Source: Syntrophus aciditrophicus SB (GTDB lineage Bacteria; Desulfobacterota; Syntrophia; Syntrophales; Syntrophaceae). Taken from it: 64,000 nucleotides of DNA. Position numbers and translations under genes: made by a program. The notes below the pieces were generated by a model, which saw nothing but the letters and a program-made list of their open reading frames with translations, did no database searches and had not been told where the DNA came from. This document shows, piece after piece, positions 14,291-24,304 of this stretch (within the stretch, counting starts at the first letter, position 1; each line of letters opens with the position of its first letter). The stretch is taken from assembly GCF_000013405.1 (NCBI RefSeq), contig NC_007759.1, positions 1,179,001-1,243,000 of the forward strand, given 5' to 3'.

Positions 14291-15241
14291 GTGGGCCAGT
14301 ATTCAAGAAAACTAAAGCGCGGCGTCCGTTGGTATTATTCAGGCCAATATCTTGGGCAGAAATATTTTAGCAGAGCAATATATCTGACAAAACAGGAAGC
14401 GAAGAGGGCGGAAAGGGAAACGATTGCAGAGATGGACCAAAAAGCCCGCCAGCCCGGCGAAGTGCTGCTAAAAGACCTGATTGAAGAACGGCTTGACATT
14501 ATTCTGCACAAGAAATCAAAAGTTTATTACCGCGAGAACCGGCTTTACATGAAAAAACTTCTCGATGCCGTTGGTAATATCCCGATTCAGGACATTACCA
14601 GGCAGCAGATACACAAGGTCTTGATTGATTATTCGAAAGATTTGCGAAAGAGGGGAAAGACAGACCATAAGGCTAATGCCATGATCAGATGTTTTAAAGC
14701 CCTTTTCAATTACGGCATCAGTCTTTACGAGCTAAATATGAAGAATCCGGTCAAGGGAATCCAGTTTTTCAGCGTTGACATCAATCTGAAATACATTCCG
14801 ACCGATGAGGATATTTTAGCCGTTAAAGAGGGACTGACCGAGGAGCAGAAATTTTTGATCGATTTCTGCCAGCAGACCGGCTGTAGGATCAATGAAGCTT
14901 TGAGGCTCAAGGGAAGCGATATCGGGGACAATTACATTGTCCTCTATACCCGGAAAGCCAGGAATTCGAATCTCACGCCTAGGAAGATCCCGAAGCCGCC
15001 TTGCCTTGCCGGCTATAAACCGAAAAAAGAAAGGGTTTTCTCAGAGTGGTCCAACGTCCCAAGGTTTTTGGAAAAGCGGGTAAAAAAACTCGATATGAAA
15101 TACTGGACATGGCACAACCTGCGTCACAAATATGCCAGCGAGCTCTCGAAGCGGAATGTGCCGCTGTTCGAGATCATGAACCTGCTTGGCCACTCCAATA
15201 TGAAAACCACCCAAATTTATCTCCAGCTAATTGGATTTTAG
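14291..15241 (+). CDS. Tyrosine site-specific integrase
   Basis: 316 residues, GTG start preceded by CAAGGAGGTGATTAA. An Arm-type N-terminal DNA-binding region (1-60) is followed by a core-binding domain (about 60-150) and a catalytic domain with all expected residues: Arg in QTGCRINEALRL, HxxR in WHNLRHKYASEL, and the final His and Tyr in LLGHSNMKTTQIYLQ. It ends 64 bp from the 3' end of tRNA-Lys, pointing toward it, and its own terminator lies between. It is the likely enzyme of the most recent integration at this tRNA and appears intact. Confidence 0.92.
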   Translation: MGQYSRKLKRGVRWYYSGQYLGQKYFSRAIYLTKQEAKRAERETIAEMDQKARQPGEVLLKDLIEERLDIILHKKSKVYYRENRLYMKKLLDAVGNIPIQDITRQQIHKVLIDYSKDLRKRGKTDHKANAMIRCFKALFNYGISLYELNMKNPVKGIQFFSVDINLKYIPTDEDILAVKEGLTEEQKFLIDFCQQTGCRINEALRLKGSDIGDNYIVLYTRKARNSNLTPRKIPKPPCLAGYKPKKERVFSEWSNVPRFLEKRVKKLDMKYWTWHNLRHKYASELSKRNVPLFEIMNLLGHSNMKTTQIYLQLIGF

Positions 15242-15263
15242 CCATTCTTTAGCCGGAAAAACA

Positions 15264-15301
15264 AAACGGACATTCAAGAATGATCTTAAATGTCCGTTTT
15301 T
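15264..15301 (+). terminator. Terminator of integrase gene
   Basis: An 11-bp stem, AAACGGACATT with AATGTCCGTTT, followed by a T-run into TTATTATGG. It stands directly before the tRNA-Lys 3' end, the same hairpin-then-tRNA order as in scars B and C. Confidence 0.8.
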
Positions 15302-15305
15302 ATTA

Positions 15306-15381
15306 TGGTGGGCCGTATGGGACTTGAACCCACGGCCAACGGATTAAAAATCCGCTGCTCTACCGACTGAGCTAACGGCCC
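15306..15381 (-). tRNA. tRNA-Lys(UUU)
   Basis: 76 bases including an encoded CCA. Acceptor stem GGGCCGT/ACGGCCC, D-arm GCTC...GAGC, anticodon arm GCGGA with loop TTTTTAA and TCCGT, anticodon TTT, T-arm GTGGG/CCCAT with loop TTCAAGT. A complete cloverleaf. Its 3' half is the attachment site repeated as decayed copies at about 50, 1289 and 5419. Confidence 0.97.
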
Positions 15382-15444
15382 TTGTAATTTAATGAAGGTT
15401 TGCCCTATTAACAGCAAGAATCTTTTGTTGTCAAGCAGAAACTG

Positions 15445-16791
<1,347 letters not shown>

Positions 16792-16796
16792 CTACC

Positions 16797-18380
16797 TTAC
16801 ATATCCAGTTCCTGGACGGAAATAACGTTCGGCGTCTCTTTCAGCTTTTTCAGCAGTTGTGCGTCAACCGGCGTATCGGTGCTGAAAACGACCATGGCCT
16901 TCTGTTCGGCCTGCAGCCGACTCCAGTGCATTCTGGCGATGTTGATATTCGCCGATCCGATCGCTGTGCCGATATTGCCGATCACTCCCGGTTTGTCATG
17001 GTTGTACAGCATCAGCAGATGTCCTTCGGGGATGACATCGACGGTAAACTGATTGATCCGGACGATCCTCGGATCCCGGCGTCCGAACAACGCGCCTGCC
17101 GTTATGGATTCTCCCTCGGACGTTTTCAGGGTCAGGGTGATCATGCTTCGGTAATCCCCTTCCGCACTGCTTCTGGATTCCTTCACATTGATGCCCCGTT
17201 CCTTTGCAATGACCGGCGCATTGATATAATTGACATTCTCATTCAGGATGGGGGTAAGAAGACCTTTAAGCAGAGCAATCGTAATCGGGGCGACATCATA
17301 TTTCAGAATTTCGCCACTGTATTCGATATTGATTTCCTCGATTCCGCCGGAAACAATTTGGGCCTGAAATTTTCCCAGCTTTTCGGCCAGAGCGAGATAG
17401 GGGGTGATCGCTGCCATTAGATCCGCACTGACAGCCGGGAAGTTGACGGCATAGCGGATTTCACCCTTCAGGAGATAGTCCACCATCTGTTCTGCAATGG
17501 CGACGGCGACAGTGGTCTGAGCTTCATCCGTGGAGGCGCCAAGGTGGGGCGTGCAGATAACGTTGTCCAGTGAGATCAAATCTATATTCTTTGTCGGTTC
17601 CTCTTCGAAAACGTCAAGGGCCGCTCCGGCGACCTGGCCAGATACGAGGGCGTCGTAAAGATCTTTTTCATTGACGATTCCGCCACGGGCGCAGTTGATG
17701 ACGAAAACGCCTTTCTTCATTTTGGCGAAGGCCGCGGCATTGATCATTCCCGTGGTTTCTTTGTTCTTCGGGGTATGAACGGAGATGAAATCGGCGCTCC
17801 CATAGATCTCATCCAGGGAAGCCAGCGTGATCCCCATCTTTTCCGCGGCTTCCTGTGAGATGAATGGATCATAGGCGATGACATTCATCTTCAATCCCTT
17901 CGCACGATCGGCCACAACGCTGCCGATACGGCCTATGCCGATGATTCCCAGGGTTTTGTTACAGTATTCATTGCCCATAAACCGGCTCTTTTCCCATTTG
18001 CCGGCCTTCATGGATGCCGTAGCCTGAGGAATTTTCCGTGCCAGCGACAACATCATGGCAATGGCATGCTCTCCGGTAGTTACCGTGTTTCCGCCGGGGG
18101 TGTTCATGACCACGATGCCCTTCTTGCTGGCGGCTTCGACATCAATGTTGTCAACACCGGCTCCGGCACGGCCGATGACGGTAAGCTTGTCTGCCGAATC
18201 AAGGATTTCCTTTGTGATCTTACTGGCGCTGCGAACGACAAGACCATCGTAGCTGGCGACCAGTTCCTTCAACTCTTCAGGGGTGTGTTTCGTGATGACA
18301 TCCACTTCGATCCCCGGTGTCTTCCTGAATACTTCAATGCCTTCAGAGGCCATGCTGTCGCTTACGAGAACTCGTATCAT
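16797..18380 (-). CDS. serA: D-3-phosphoglycerate dehydrogenase
   Basis: 527 residues, the long type. Oxidises 3-phosphoglycerate to 3-phosphohydroxypyruvate with NAD, the first step of serine synthesis. Order: substrate domain, NAD-binding Rossmann part ([18 protein letters not shown], about 145-162), catalytic Arg in [11 protein letters not shown], Glu in DVFEEEP and His in CTPHLGAST, then an intervening ASB domain (about 320-450) and a C-terminal ACT domain (about 455-527; [15 protein letters not shown]) for serine feedback. It follows serC by 17 bp, so the two form a serine operon, with purA after them. Confidence 0.95.
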   Translation of the reverse strand: MIRVLVSDSMASEGIEVFRKTPGIEVDVITKHTPEELKELVASYDGLVVRSASKITKEILDSADKLTVIGRAGAGVDNIDVEAASKKGIVVMNTPGGNTVTTGEHAIAMMLSLARKIPQATASMKAGKWEKSRFMGNEYCNKTLGIIGIGRIGSVVADRAKGLKMNVIAYDPFISQEAAEKMGITLASLDEIYGSADFISVHTPKNKETTGMINAAAFAKMKKGVFVINCARGGIVNEKDLYDALVSGQVAGAALDVFEEEPTKNIDLISLDNVICTPHLGASTDEAQTTVAVAIAEQMVDYLLKGEIRYAVNFPAVSADLMAAITPYLALAEKLGKFQAQIVSGGIEEINIEYSGEILKYDVAPITIALLKGLLTPILNENVNYINAPVIAKERGINVKESRSSAEGDYRSMITLTLKTSEGESITAGALFGRRDPRIVRINQFTVDVIPEGHLLMLYNHDKPGVIGNIGTAIGSANINIARMHWSRLQAEQKAMVVFSTDTPVDAQLLKKLKETPNVISVQELDM

Positions 18381-18397
18381 TGATTGCTCCTTCGCTT

Positions 18398-19523
18398 TTA
18401 CAGGGTTTTTATTTTTTCATTGTAGACTTTTTCCAGCTCTTCCAGGGCGTTCTTAATGCTGGCTTCCTCGATGGTCGGTCCACACCAGAAGCGGTAGCCC
18501 GGAGGGGCGTCCTTGTAAGAATTGATATCATGGGCCACGCCGCGTTTGCTTAATTCGCTGCTGATCCCCTTGAGGAACTTGGCCTGATCATCCTTGGAGA
18601 GGGCCTTGACTTTTTCGCTGACGACGGAAAGGCATACGGAGGTATTGGAGCGGATCTCCTTCGAGGTTGCAAGAAAATCGATCCACGGGGTACGGACGAC
18701 CCAGTCTTCGACGACTTTCAAATTTGCCAGGCTTTTCTTGTAGAGATTTTCCAGACCGATTCCGTCGGCCCATTGAAGGGCGTCCAGATAATCCTCCACA
18801 CAGAGCATGGAGGGGGTATTGATCGTATCTCCCTCAAAAATTCCCTTGTTCACCTTGCCGCTTTTCTTCATGCGGAAGATTTTCGGCATGGGCCAGGGGG
18901 GATCATAGGATTCGATGCGGGCTACCGCTCGGGGGCTCAGAATCAGCATGCCGTGAGCCGCTTCGCCGCCTAGGCATTTCTGCCAGGAGTAGGTGAGCAC
19001 ATCGATTTTGGACCAGTCGATTTCCATGGCGAAAACGGCGCTTGTCGCATCGCAGATGGAAAGACCTTCCCGGTTGTCCGGGACCCAGTCCCAGTTGGGT
19101 ACTTTCACGCCGCTGGTCGTTCCATTGGCGACAAAGACCACGTCATTGGACCAGTCAATGGAGTTCAGGTCGGGAATAGAACCATAATCCGCCTTCAGAA
19201 TCGTCGGATTCAATTTGAGCTGCTTGCTGATATCCGTAGCCCATCCATCGCTGAAACTTTCCCATACAAGGACGGTGACCGGCCTGGGACCAAGGACGGA
19301 CCACATCGCGGCTTCAAAGGCTCCCGTGTCTGAAGCGGGTAATATGCCTACGAGATAGTCTTCGGGGATGTTCAGAATTCGTTTTGACTCCGAAATTGCC
19401 TTGGCGAGTCTATCCTTTCCCAGCCTGAGCGGTGGGAGCGCCGACAGGGGCATCCTTCAAGGCTTCAAGGTTCCAATCGGGTCTTTTGCTGCAGGGGCCT
19501 GAACTGAAATTTGGATTATGCAT
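18398..19523 (-). CDS. serC: Phosphoserine aminotransferase, N-terminus frameshifted
   Basis: Pyridoxal-phosphate enzyme turning 3-phosphohydroxypyruvate plus glutamate into phosphoserine. It is the archaeal/alphaproteobacterial type (Lys in [14 protein letters not shown]). The open frame from 19453 lacks the first 30 or so residues. These are found upstream in other frames: ATG at 19523 with ribosome site GAGGAAAGG reads [17 protein letters not shown]...DAPVG. RSHRSG then appears in a second frame and [10 protein letters not shown] in the third. Two single-base deletions (near 19441 and 19424) would explain this; restoring one C at each GGC gives the normal family sequence. Either sequencing compressions or a truly damaged gene. 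Confidence 0.85.
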
Positions 19524-19686
19524 AAAAACCTTTCCTCTCTTCTTTTGTAAAATTCGCGCGCACTATATCAATATTGTTTTCAATACTCAAGAAATTTGCG
19601 ACGATGATTTTTATGTTTTGATGTTGACTAAGGCGTTAATCTACCTTATGTTTCGACCATTCTTGTTGAAGACGGAGAGATGGATT

Positions 19687-21048
19687 TTGAAAAAGAACAG
19701 GACAGCCTTTTTCTGTCGGAACTGTGGTTATGAATCGCCGAAGTGGCTGGGTAAATGTCCCGCCTGCAACGAATGGAATGCCTTCATCGAAGAAGAGGCG
19801 ACAACGATCGGCGCAGATTCCGGATACGGAACCCTGCAGATGAATGAGAACCCCTTGTCCATTGACACCATCGAAGCGAATGAAAAAGAACGCGTCAAAA
19901 CGGATATCCTGGAAATGGATCGAGTTCTTGGCGGAGGAATTGTGGAAGGGTCCGCCGTACTGGTCGGTGGTGATCCTGGCATCGGAAAGTCGACCCTGCT
20001 CCTGCAGATGCTGCAGAAACTGGCGGAAAAAGGGCGGAATGTCCTTTATGTTTCCGGAGAGGAGTCCGCGAGGCAGATCAAGCTGAGGGGTATGAGAATC
20101 GGGGCTGAATCGAAAAATCTACTCGTTCTGGTGGAAACGTCGTTAGAAAATATACTCCAACACCTAAAAACTCTTAAACCGGACGTGGCCGTCATCGATT
20201 CCATCCAGACGGTGTTTTCCACCAGTATGGGGTCCGCACCGGGAAGTGTGGGACAGGTCAGGGAGACGGCGGGTCGACTGATCCATTTTGCAAAAAAAAC
20301 CGGGGTGTCCATTTTTCTCGTCGGTCATGTAACCAAAGAAGGTTCCATTGCCGGTCCGAAAGTACTTGAGCATATGGTGGACACCGTTCTTTATTTCGAA
20401 GGGGATTCCGGGCATGCCTACCGGATCATCCGCGGCATGAAAAACCGATTCGGGCCGAGCAATGAAATCGGGGTCTTTGAAATGAGAGACAGCGGCCTGG
20501 TGGAAGTTCTCAATCCTTCGACGTTTTTCCTTTCCGAACGTCCGGAAGCCGCCTCAGGATCTGTCGTCGTTCCAAGCATGGAAGGCACCCGCCCGATTCT
20601 TGTGGAGATTCAGTCGCTGGTCAGTCCTTCTCCGCTGGGGACGCCGAGAAGGACCAGCATAGGCGTTGATTCCAACCGGGTATCCCTGCTGGTTGCCGTT
20701 CTTGATCGCGTCTGCGGGCTGCATCTGAGTTCAAATGATATCTTTCTGAATGTGGCCGGAGGAATCCGGGTGGATGAGCCGGCGGCAGATCTCGGGATTG
20801 TGGCGGCCATGGCCTCCAGTTTTCTGGAGAGGCCGATCGATCCGGGAACGGTTATCTTCGGAGAAGTTGGGTTGACGGGTGAAGTTCGAGGGATTTCCCA
20901 GATGATCGTACGGATTCGGGAGGCGGCGCGTATGGGATTTAATCGATGTCTTCTTCCACGCACCCTTTCTCAGGAGATTACCGAACTGTCCGGGATAGAG
21001 CTCTGCCGTGTCGGGAGCCTGGGAGAGTTGCTGGAGAATCTGTTTTAA
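19687..21048 (+). CDS. radA: DNA repair/recombination protein RadA (Sms)
   Basis: 453 residues. Helps process recombination intermediates by driving branch migration as a helicase-like ATPase. Order: N-terminal zinc finger (FFCRNCGYESPKW and GKCPACNEW, about 8-30), RecA-like ATPase with Walker A GDPGIGKST (about 97-105), the RadA-specific KNRFGPSNEIG motif (about 255), then a Lon-protease-like C-terminal domain. Translation probably starts at TTG 19687 (GGAGAGATGGATT upstream), since the family begins a few residues before the zinc finger. The open frame extends back to 19432 but covers the serC promoter region. Divergent from serC. Confidence 0.93.
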   Translation: MKKNRTAFFCRNCGYESPKWLGKCPACNEWNAFIEEEATTIGADSGYGTLQMNENPLSIDTIEANEKERVKTDILEMDRVLGGGIVEGSAVLVGGDPGIGKSTLLLQMLQKLAEKGRNVLYVSGEESARQIKLRGMRIGAESKNLLVLVETSLENILQHLKTLKPDVAVIDSIQTVFSTSMGSAPGSVGQVRETAGRLIHFAKKTGVSIFLVGHVTKEGSIAGPKVLEHMVDTVLYFEGDSGHAYRIIRGMKNRFGPSNEIGVFEMRDSGLVEVLNPSTFFLSERPEAASGSVVVPSMEGTRPILVEIQSLVSPSPLGTPRRTSIGVDSNRVSLLVAVLDRVCGLHLSSNDIFLNVAGGIRVDEPAADLGIVAAMASSFLERPIDPGTVIFGEVGLTGEVRGISQMIVRIREAARMGFNRCLLPRTLSQEITELSGIELCRVGSLGELLENLF

Positions 21049-21188
21049 TTCCAATTCCAGGTCAGAGACGAGACCAAGGCGGCAACGCTGAGACGACTAA
21101 GTCGTCCACAGGGTGAACTGAATGGAGTCGATAACGAAGATATCGAGGAGAACGCCTCAATATGGAAGGCGGAACAAAGGAGGATTTC

Positions 21189-21899
21189 ATGCCCACAGGA
21201 CAGAAGCGCATCCTGGTTGTGGATGACGAAAAGGATATCGTGGAACTCCTGACCTTTAATCTGGAAAAGGAAGGCTTTGCCGTCACGCAGGCTTTCGATG
21301 GAGAAGAGGCGTTAAAAACAATCCGGACCAATAAGCCGGATCTTGTGATTCTCGATCTGATGCTGCCCGGCGTTTCAGGACTGGATATCTGTCGGCAGGT
21401 ACGCCGCAACGAGGAGACAGAAACCCTTCCTGTTATCATGCTAACTGCGAAAGGCGAGCCGCTGGACAAGGTCGTTGGTCTGGAAATCGGGGCTGATGAT
21501 TACATCACCAAACCGTTCAACGTGCGGGAACTGGTGGCGCGGGTGAGAGCCGTGCTGCGCCGGTCCAGTCAGCGGCCGAAGGAAGCTTCGGAAGGGACAT
21601 TCACATTTCAGGGGCTTCATGTGGATTATCGAACCTACCAGGTTTCTGTGGACGGGAAAAAGATTGAACTGGGACCGACGGAGATCAAACTGCTGCGGTG
21701 CCTTACCCGCCAGCCCGGGAGGGTCTTCAGCCGGGATCAGTTGCTCGATGCCGTCTGGGGAGAGGAGGCCTTCGTAGAGCCCAGGACGGTTGATGTCCAT
21801 ATCAGCCGCCTGCGAGCGGATATTGAACAGGATAAAGAAAAACCGAAATATATACTGACCGTCCGGGGGATCGGCTACAAATTCGCCGATGGTTCCTGA
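21189..21899 (+). CDS. PhoB/OmpR-type response regulator
   Basis: 236 residues. Receiver domain (about 4-120) with the phospho-acceptor Asp in LVILDLMLPGVSG and the Lys in DDYITKPFN. A winged-helix DNA-binding domain (about 140-235) has the recognition segment TVDVHISRLRADIEQ. AAAGGAGGATTTC precedes the ATG at 21189; the frame's earlier ATG at 21162 is not preceded by a site. Closest in feel to PhoB (phosphate), but no histidine kinase or pho/pst gene is adjacent, so the signal is unknown. It is 140 bp after radA. Confidence 0.9.
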   Translation: MPTGQKRILVVDDEKDIVELLTFNLEKEGFAVTQAFDGEEALKTIRTNKPDLVILDLMLPGVSGLDICRQVRRNEETETLPVIMLTAKGEPLDKVVGLEIGADDYITKPFNVRELVARVRAVLRRSSQRPKEASEGTFTFQGLHVDYRTYQVSVDGKKIELGPTEIKLLRCLTRQPGRVFSRDQLLDAVWGEEAFVEPRTVDVHISRLRADIEQDKEKPKYILTVRGIGYKFADGS

Positions 21900-22096
21900 T
21901 CCAGGAAATACCCTTCAATTTCTTCTGGCTCCCACAAGGTCCGCGTTAAGCCGCAACCCTTGAACAGTATGGTCACCAGTTTTCCGTCCCGAGTACCGAA
22001 CAGCGGCTCATCAGGGTATTGGACAATAAAGGGCTTGCCATTGACGGTGAGCGTCCGATCCACAAAGTCCAGCCTGTCCGTATTTTTCAGTCTCAT
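21875..22096 (-). CDS. Small hypothetical protein (73 aa)
   Basis: Starts MRLKNTDRLDFVDRTLTVNG and has a compact beta-rich look with PFIVQYPDEPLFGTRDGKLV. TGGGGAGATTCAAC precedes the ATG at 22096, which decides this start over 22111. Its last 25 bases overlap the 3' end of the response-regulator gene on the other strand. No family recognised. The good ribosome site and protein-like composition support it being real. Confidence 0.55.
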   Translation of the reverse strand: MRLKNTDRLDFVDRTLTVNGKPFIVQYPDEPLFGTRDGKLVTILFKGCGLTRTLWEPEEIEGYFLDQEPSANL

Positions 22097-22316
22097 GTTG
22101 AATCTCCCCAAAAAGTTAGCGGGATATTTACCTCCTTATCTATATTTTGGCAAGTGAAAGGGTGCAAAGCAGATCTCTTTATCCCTCATTATCCCTTTGA
22201 CACGCCTTGAAACCTGTGGCAGTAACATACCCTGCTTGGTTTTCCTCAGGGCAGCGGCTGCCTTTTCACCGTATGAACGGAAGGGAAAACGGAATGAACG
22301 ATTGAAGAGAGGCTCT

Positions 22317-23426
22317 ATGCTGATTGGAGTTCCGAAAGAAATCAAGGATCATGAATACCGCGTTGCCTTGACGCCGGGAAGTGTCGGGACGCTTGTCCGG
22401 GCGGGTCACAAAATTCTTGTGCAGTCTGGAGCAGGGGAAGGCAGTGGATTTCCCGATGATGAGTATCGTTCATCGGGAGCCATTCTTTTTCCGGAAGCCG
22501 CCGACATATGGGAAGGGGCCGGGATGGTCATGAAAGTGAAGGAGCCTCAGCCATCAGAGTATATCTATCTGAGGAATGATCTGATCCTTTTTACTTACCT
22601 CCATCTGGCCGCTGAACCGGACCTGACCCGTGTGCTTCTGGATTCCGGAACGGCTGCCATCGGTTACGAGACAGTTCAGTTGGATAATGGAACGCTGCCC
22701 CTGCTCATGCCCATGTCGGAAGTTGCCGGCCGGATGTCTGCTCAGATTGTTGCTCACTATCTGGAGAAAGAAAACGGGGGGCGTGGAAAGCTTCTCGGTG
22801 GGGTGCCCGGCGTTCGTCCTGCGGATGTGGTGATCCTCGGTGGAGGAATTGTCGGGAGCAACGCGGCCAAAATCGCGTTGGGAATGGGTGCACATGTAAC
22901 CATCATCGACACCAGTTCGGACCGCCTCCGGTATCTGGATGAGGTGCTTCACGGCAATCTGACGACTCTCGGTTCCAATGTGCAGAATATCGCTGATTCC
23001 GTCAATCGCGCCGACGGACTGGTTGGAAGCGTTCTCATCCCAGGGGCTAAGACTCCGAAACTCGTCAGCCGGGAAATGGTGGCCGCGATGAAGCCGGGAA
23101 GCGTCATTGTGGATGTTGCCATCGATCAGGGAGGCTGCGTGGAAACGGCCAGACCGACAAAGCACAGCGATCCCGTTTATATTGTGGATGAGGTGATCCA
23201 CTATTGTGTGACCAACATGCCCGGCGCCGTCCCGCGAACATCTACCTATGCACTGAACAATGCGACTCTTCCTTATGCGTTGAAAATTGCAGGATCAGGT
23301 CTGATGGATGCTCTTAAAGCAGATATCTCCCTTGTCCGGGGCGTCAATACGCTGGGAGGCCGTCTGGCCAGCCGTCCTGTCGCAGAGGCTCATGGTCTGG
23401 AGTATATCCCCCTTTTCAGGCGGTGA
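22317..23426 (+). CDS. ald: Alanine dehydrogenase
   Basis: 369 residues. Interconverts L-alanine and pyruvate plus ammonia with NAD(H). The N-terminal segment MLIGVPKEIKDHEYRVALTP is diagnostic. Catalytic Lys and His lie in VMKVKEPQPSEY (about 70-80) and FTYLHLAAEPDL (about 92-103). The NAD-binding Rossmann part is VVILGGGIVGSNAAKIALG (about 168-186). The start at 22317 (GAAGAGAGGCTCT upstream) matches the family; the open frame continues 120 bases upstream without support. In an anaerobe it could handle alanine as nitrogen store or redox sink. Transcribed alone, convergent with 23481. Confidence 0.95.
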   Translation: MLIGVPKEIKDHEYRVALTPGSVGTLVRAGHKILVQSGAGEGSGFPDDEYRSSGAILFPEAADIWEGAGMVMKVKEPQPSEYIYLRNDLILFTYLHLAAEPDLTRVLLDSGTAAIGYETVQLDNGTLPLLMPMSEVAGRMSAQIVAHYLEKENGGRGKLLGGVPGVRPADVVILGGGIVGSNAAKIALGMGAHVTIIDTSSDRLRYLDEVLHGNLTTLGSNVQNIADSVNRADGLVGSVLIPGAKTPKLVSREMVAAMKPGSVIVDVAIDQGGCVETARPTKHSDPVYIVDEVIHYCVTNMPGAVPRTSTYALNNATLPYALKIAGSGLMDALKADISLVRGVNTLGGRLASRPVAEAHGLEYIPLFRR

Positions 23427-23480
23427 GCTGAAAAGCCGGGACATTAATCGGAATGACGGGGGGATTTACAAATGCATATT

Positions 23481-24137
23481 TTAAGTGACGATTAAAGAAT
23501 TTTTCAATTTATTTTCCGTCATGACCAATTCTTCCATTGAAGACTTGGATTCTTTTGACGCGATCGTAATATCATTCAGCGCTTTTTCAATATCAGAAAG
23601 CGTATTCTGCATGGCCTCAACGACAACTTCGAATGCTTTTCCCGTCTCTCCGGCTCGGGCAGCCTCAATACGGGCATTCATGGTCACGATGCGCATGGAT
23701 CGCAGAACAGATTCAATATTGTGAATCGAAATATCAATATATTCGCCTGAAGACTGAAGCGATGATGTCAGCCGGTTGAATTCAAAAGTTAGATTTTCCA
23801 GGATTTCCATACGTTGTGTGTTTTGAATCTCTATAAAATCACACATGATTTTTGCGGCAATGGAGGACATGAAATGCTGATGCGGTTTAAGATTGTCAAA
23901 AATCTTTTTTACGACGCCTTCATTACCTGTTAATTCAATGATAATATCCGCATCCTTCTGACTGATCATGGCAACGGCATCGTTAGTCGTGGGAATTTTC
24001 AGCTCTTTTGCTTTCAGAATTCCCGGTGCGTTTTCATTAATATCGGCTATGCCGATAATATGAATATAGTCGATATTAAGAAAATACTGCATAAGAGTTA
24101 AAGAAGCATTACCTCCGCCTACGAAAATAACATTCAT
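23481..24137 (-). CDS. Rossmann-domain / MCP-signalling-tip hybrid protein
   Basis: 218 residues, soluble. Residues 1-105 or so form a nucleotide-binding Rossmann domain (MNVIFVGGGNASLTLMQYFL; the Gly-rich loop resembles homoserine/aspartate dehydrogenase N-termini, and ADIIIELTGNEGV fits). Residues about 110-218 are coiled coil and carry a recognisable chemoreceptor tip, MRIVTMNARIEAARAGETGK. There is no membrane helix or HAMP. AGGAAAAC before the ATG at 24137 sets the start. It may couple a nucleotide-bound metabolic state to the chemotaxis array as a cytoplasmic receptor. It is the last gene of the minus-strand chemosensory run; function is inferred. Confidence 0.7.
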   Translation of the reverse strand: MNVIFVGGGNASLTLMQYFLNIDYIHIIGIADINENAPGILKAKELKIPTTNDAVAMISQKDADIIIELTGNEGVVKKIFDNLKPHQHFMSSIAAKIMCDFIEIQNTQRMEILENLTFEFNRLTSSLQSSGEYIDISIHNIESVLRSMRIVTMNARIEAARAGETGKAFEVVVEAMQNTLSDIEKALNDITIASKESKSSMEELVMTENKLKNSLIVT

Positions 24138-24304
24138 GTTTTCCTCCATCATCGGTGTATATGTTTCAAGTGGCGATCAGAGAAGGTATCAGGGCGGCAC
24201 GGCAGAGGCTTCGCCTTCATATAAAAGACTTACATTGAGGAGCCAATAACGAATCCGACGAAGAGCACGGACTTTTTCCGGCCCTGAGAACTGTTATTTT
24301 TTAA

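Larger units (their letters stand above)
5419..15381. mobile_element. tRNA-Lys-integrated island segment (mosaic)
   Basis: Bounded by tRNA-Lys remnant C and the intact tRNA-Lys. A complete tyrosine integrase (14291) ends 64 bases from the tRNA 3' end, the classic layout. Contents: IS110 and integrase fragments, a sodium-pump decarboxylase beta gene with small membrane partners, an ISL3 element, an ankyrin gene, and an AT-rich phage- or satellite-like module (11351-15241). No capsid, tail or packaging genes are present. The mixture of decayed and intact parts suggests several events rather than one clean insertion. Confidence 0.6.

Noticed and set aside
19432-19686. N-terminal extension of RadA by 85 residues
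   Set aside because: It lacks similarity to the family N-terminus and overlaps the serC start region; TTG 19687 with a ribosome site fits the normal length.
22197-22316. Upstream extension of alanine dehydrogenase by 40 residues
   Set aside because: The family starts at MLIGVPKEI; the extra part has no similarity and no ribosome site.
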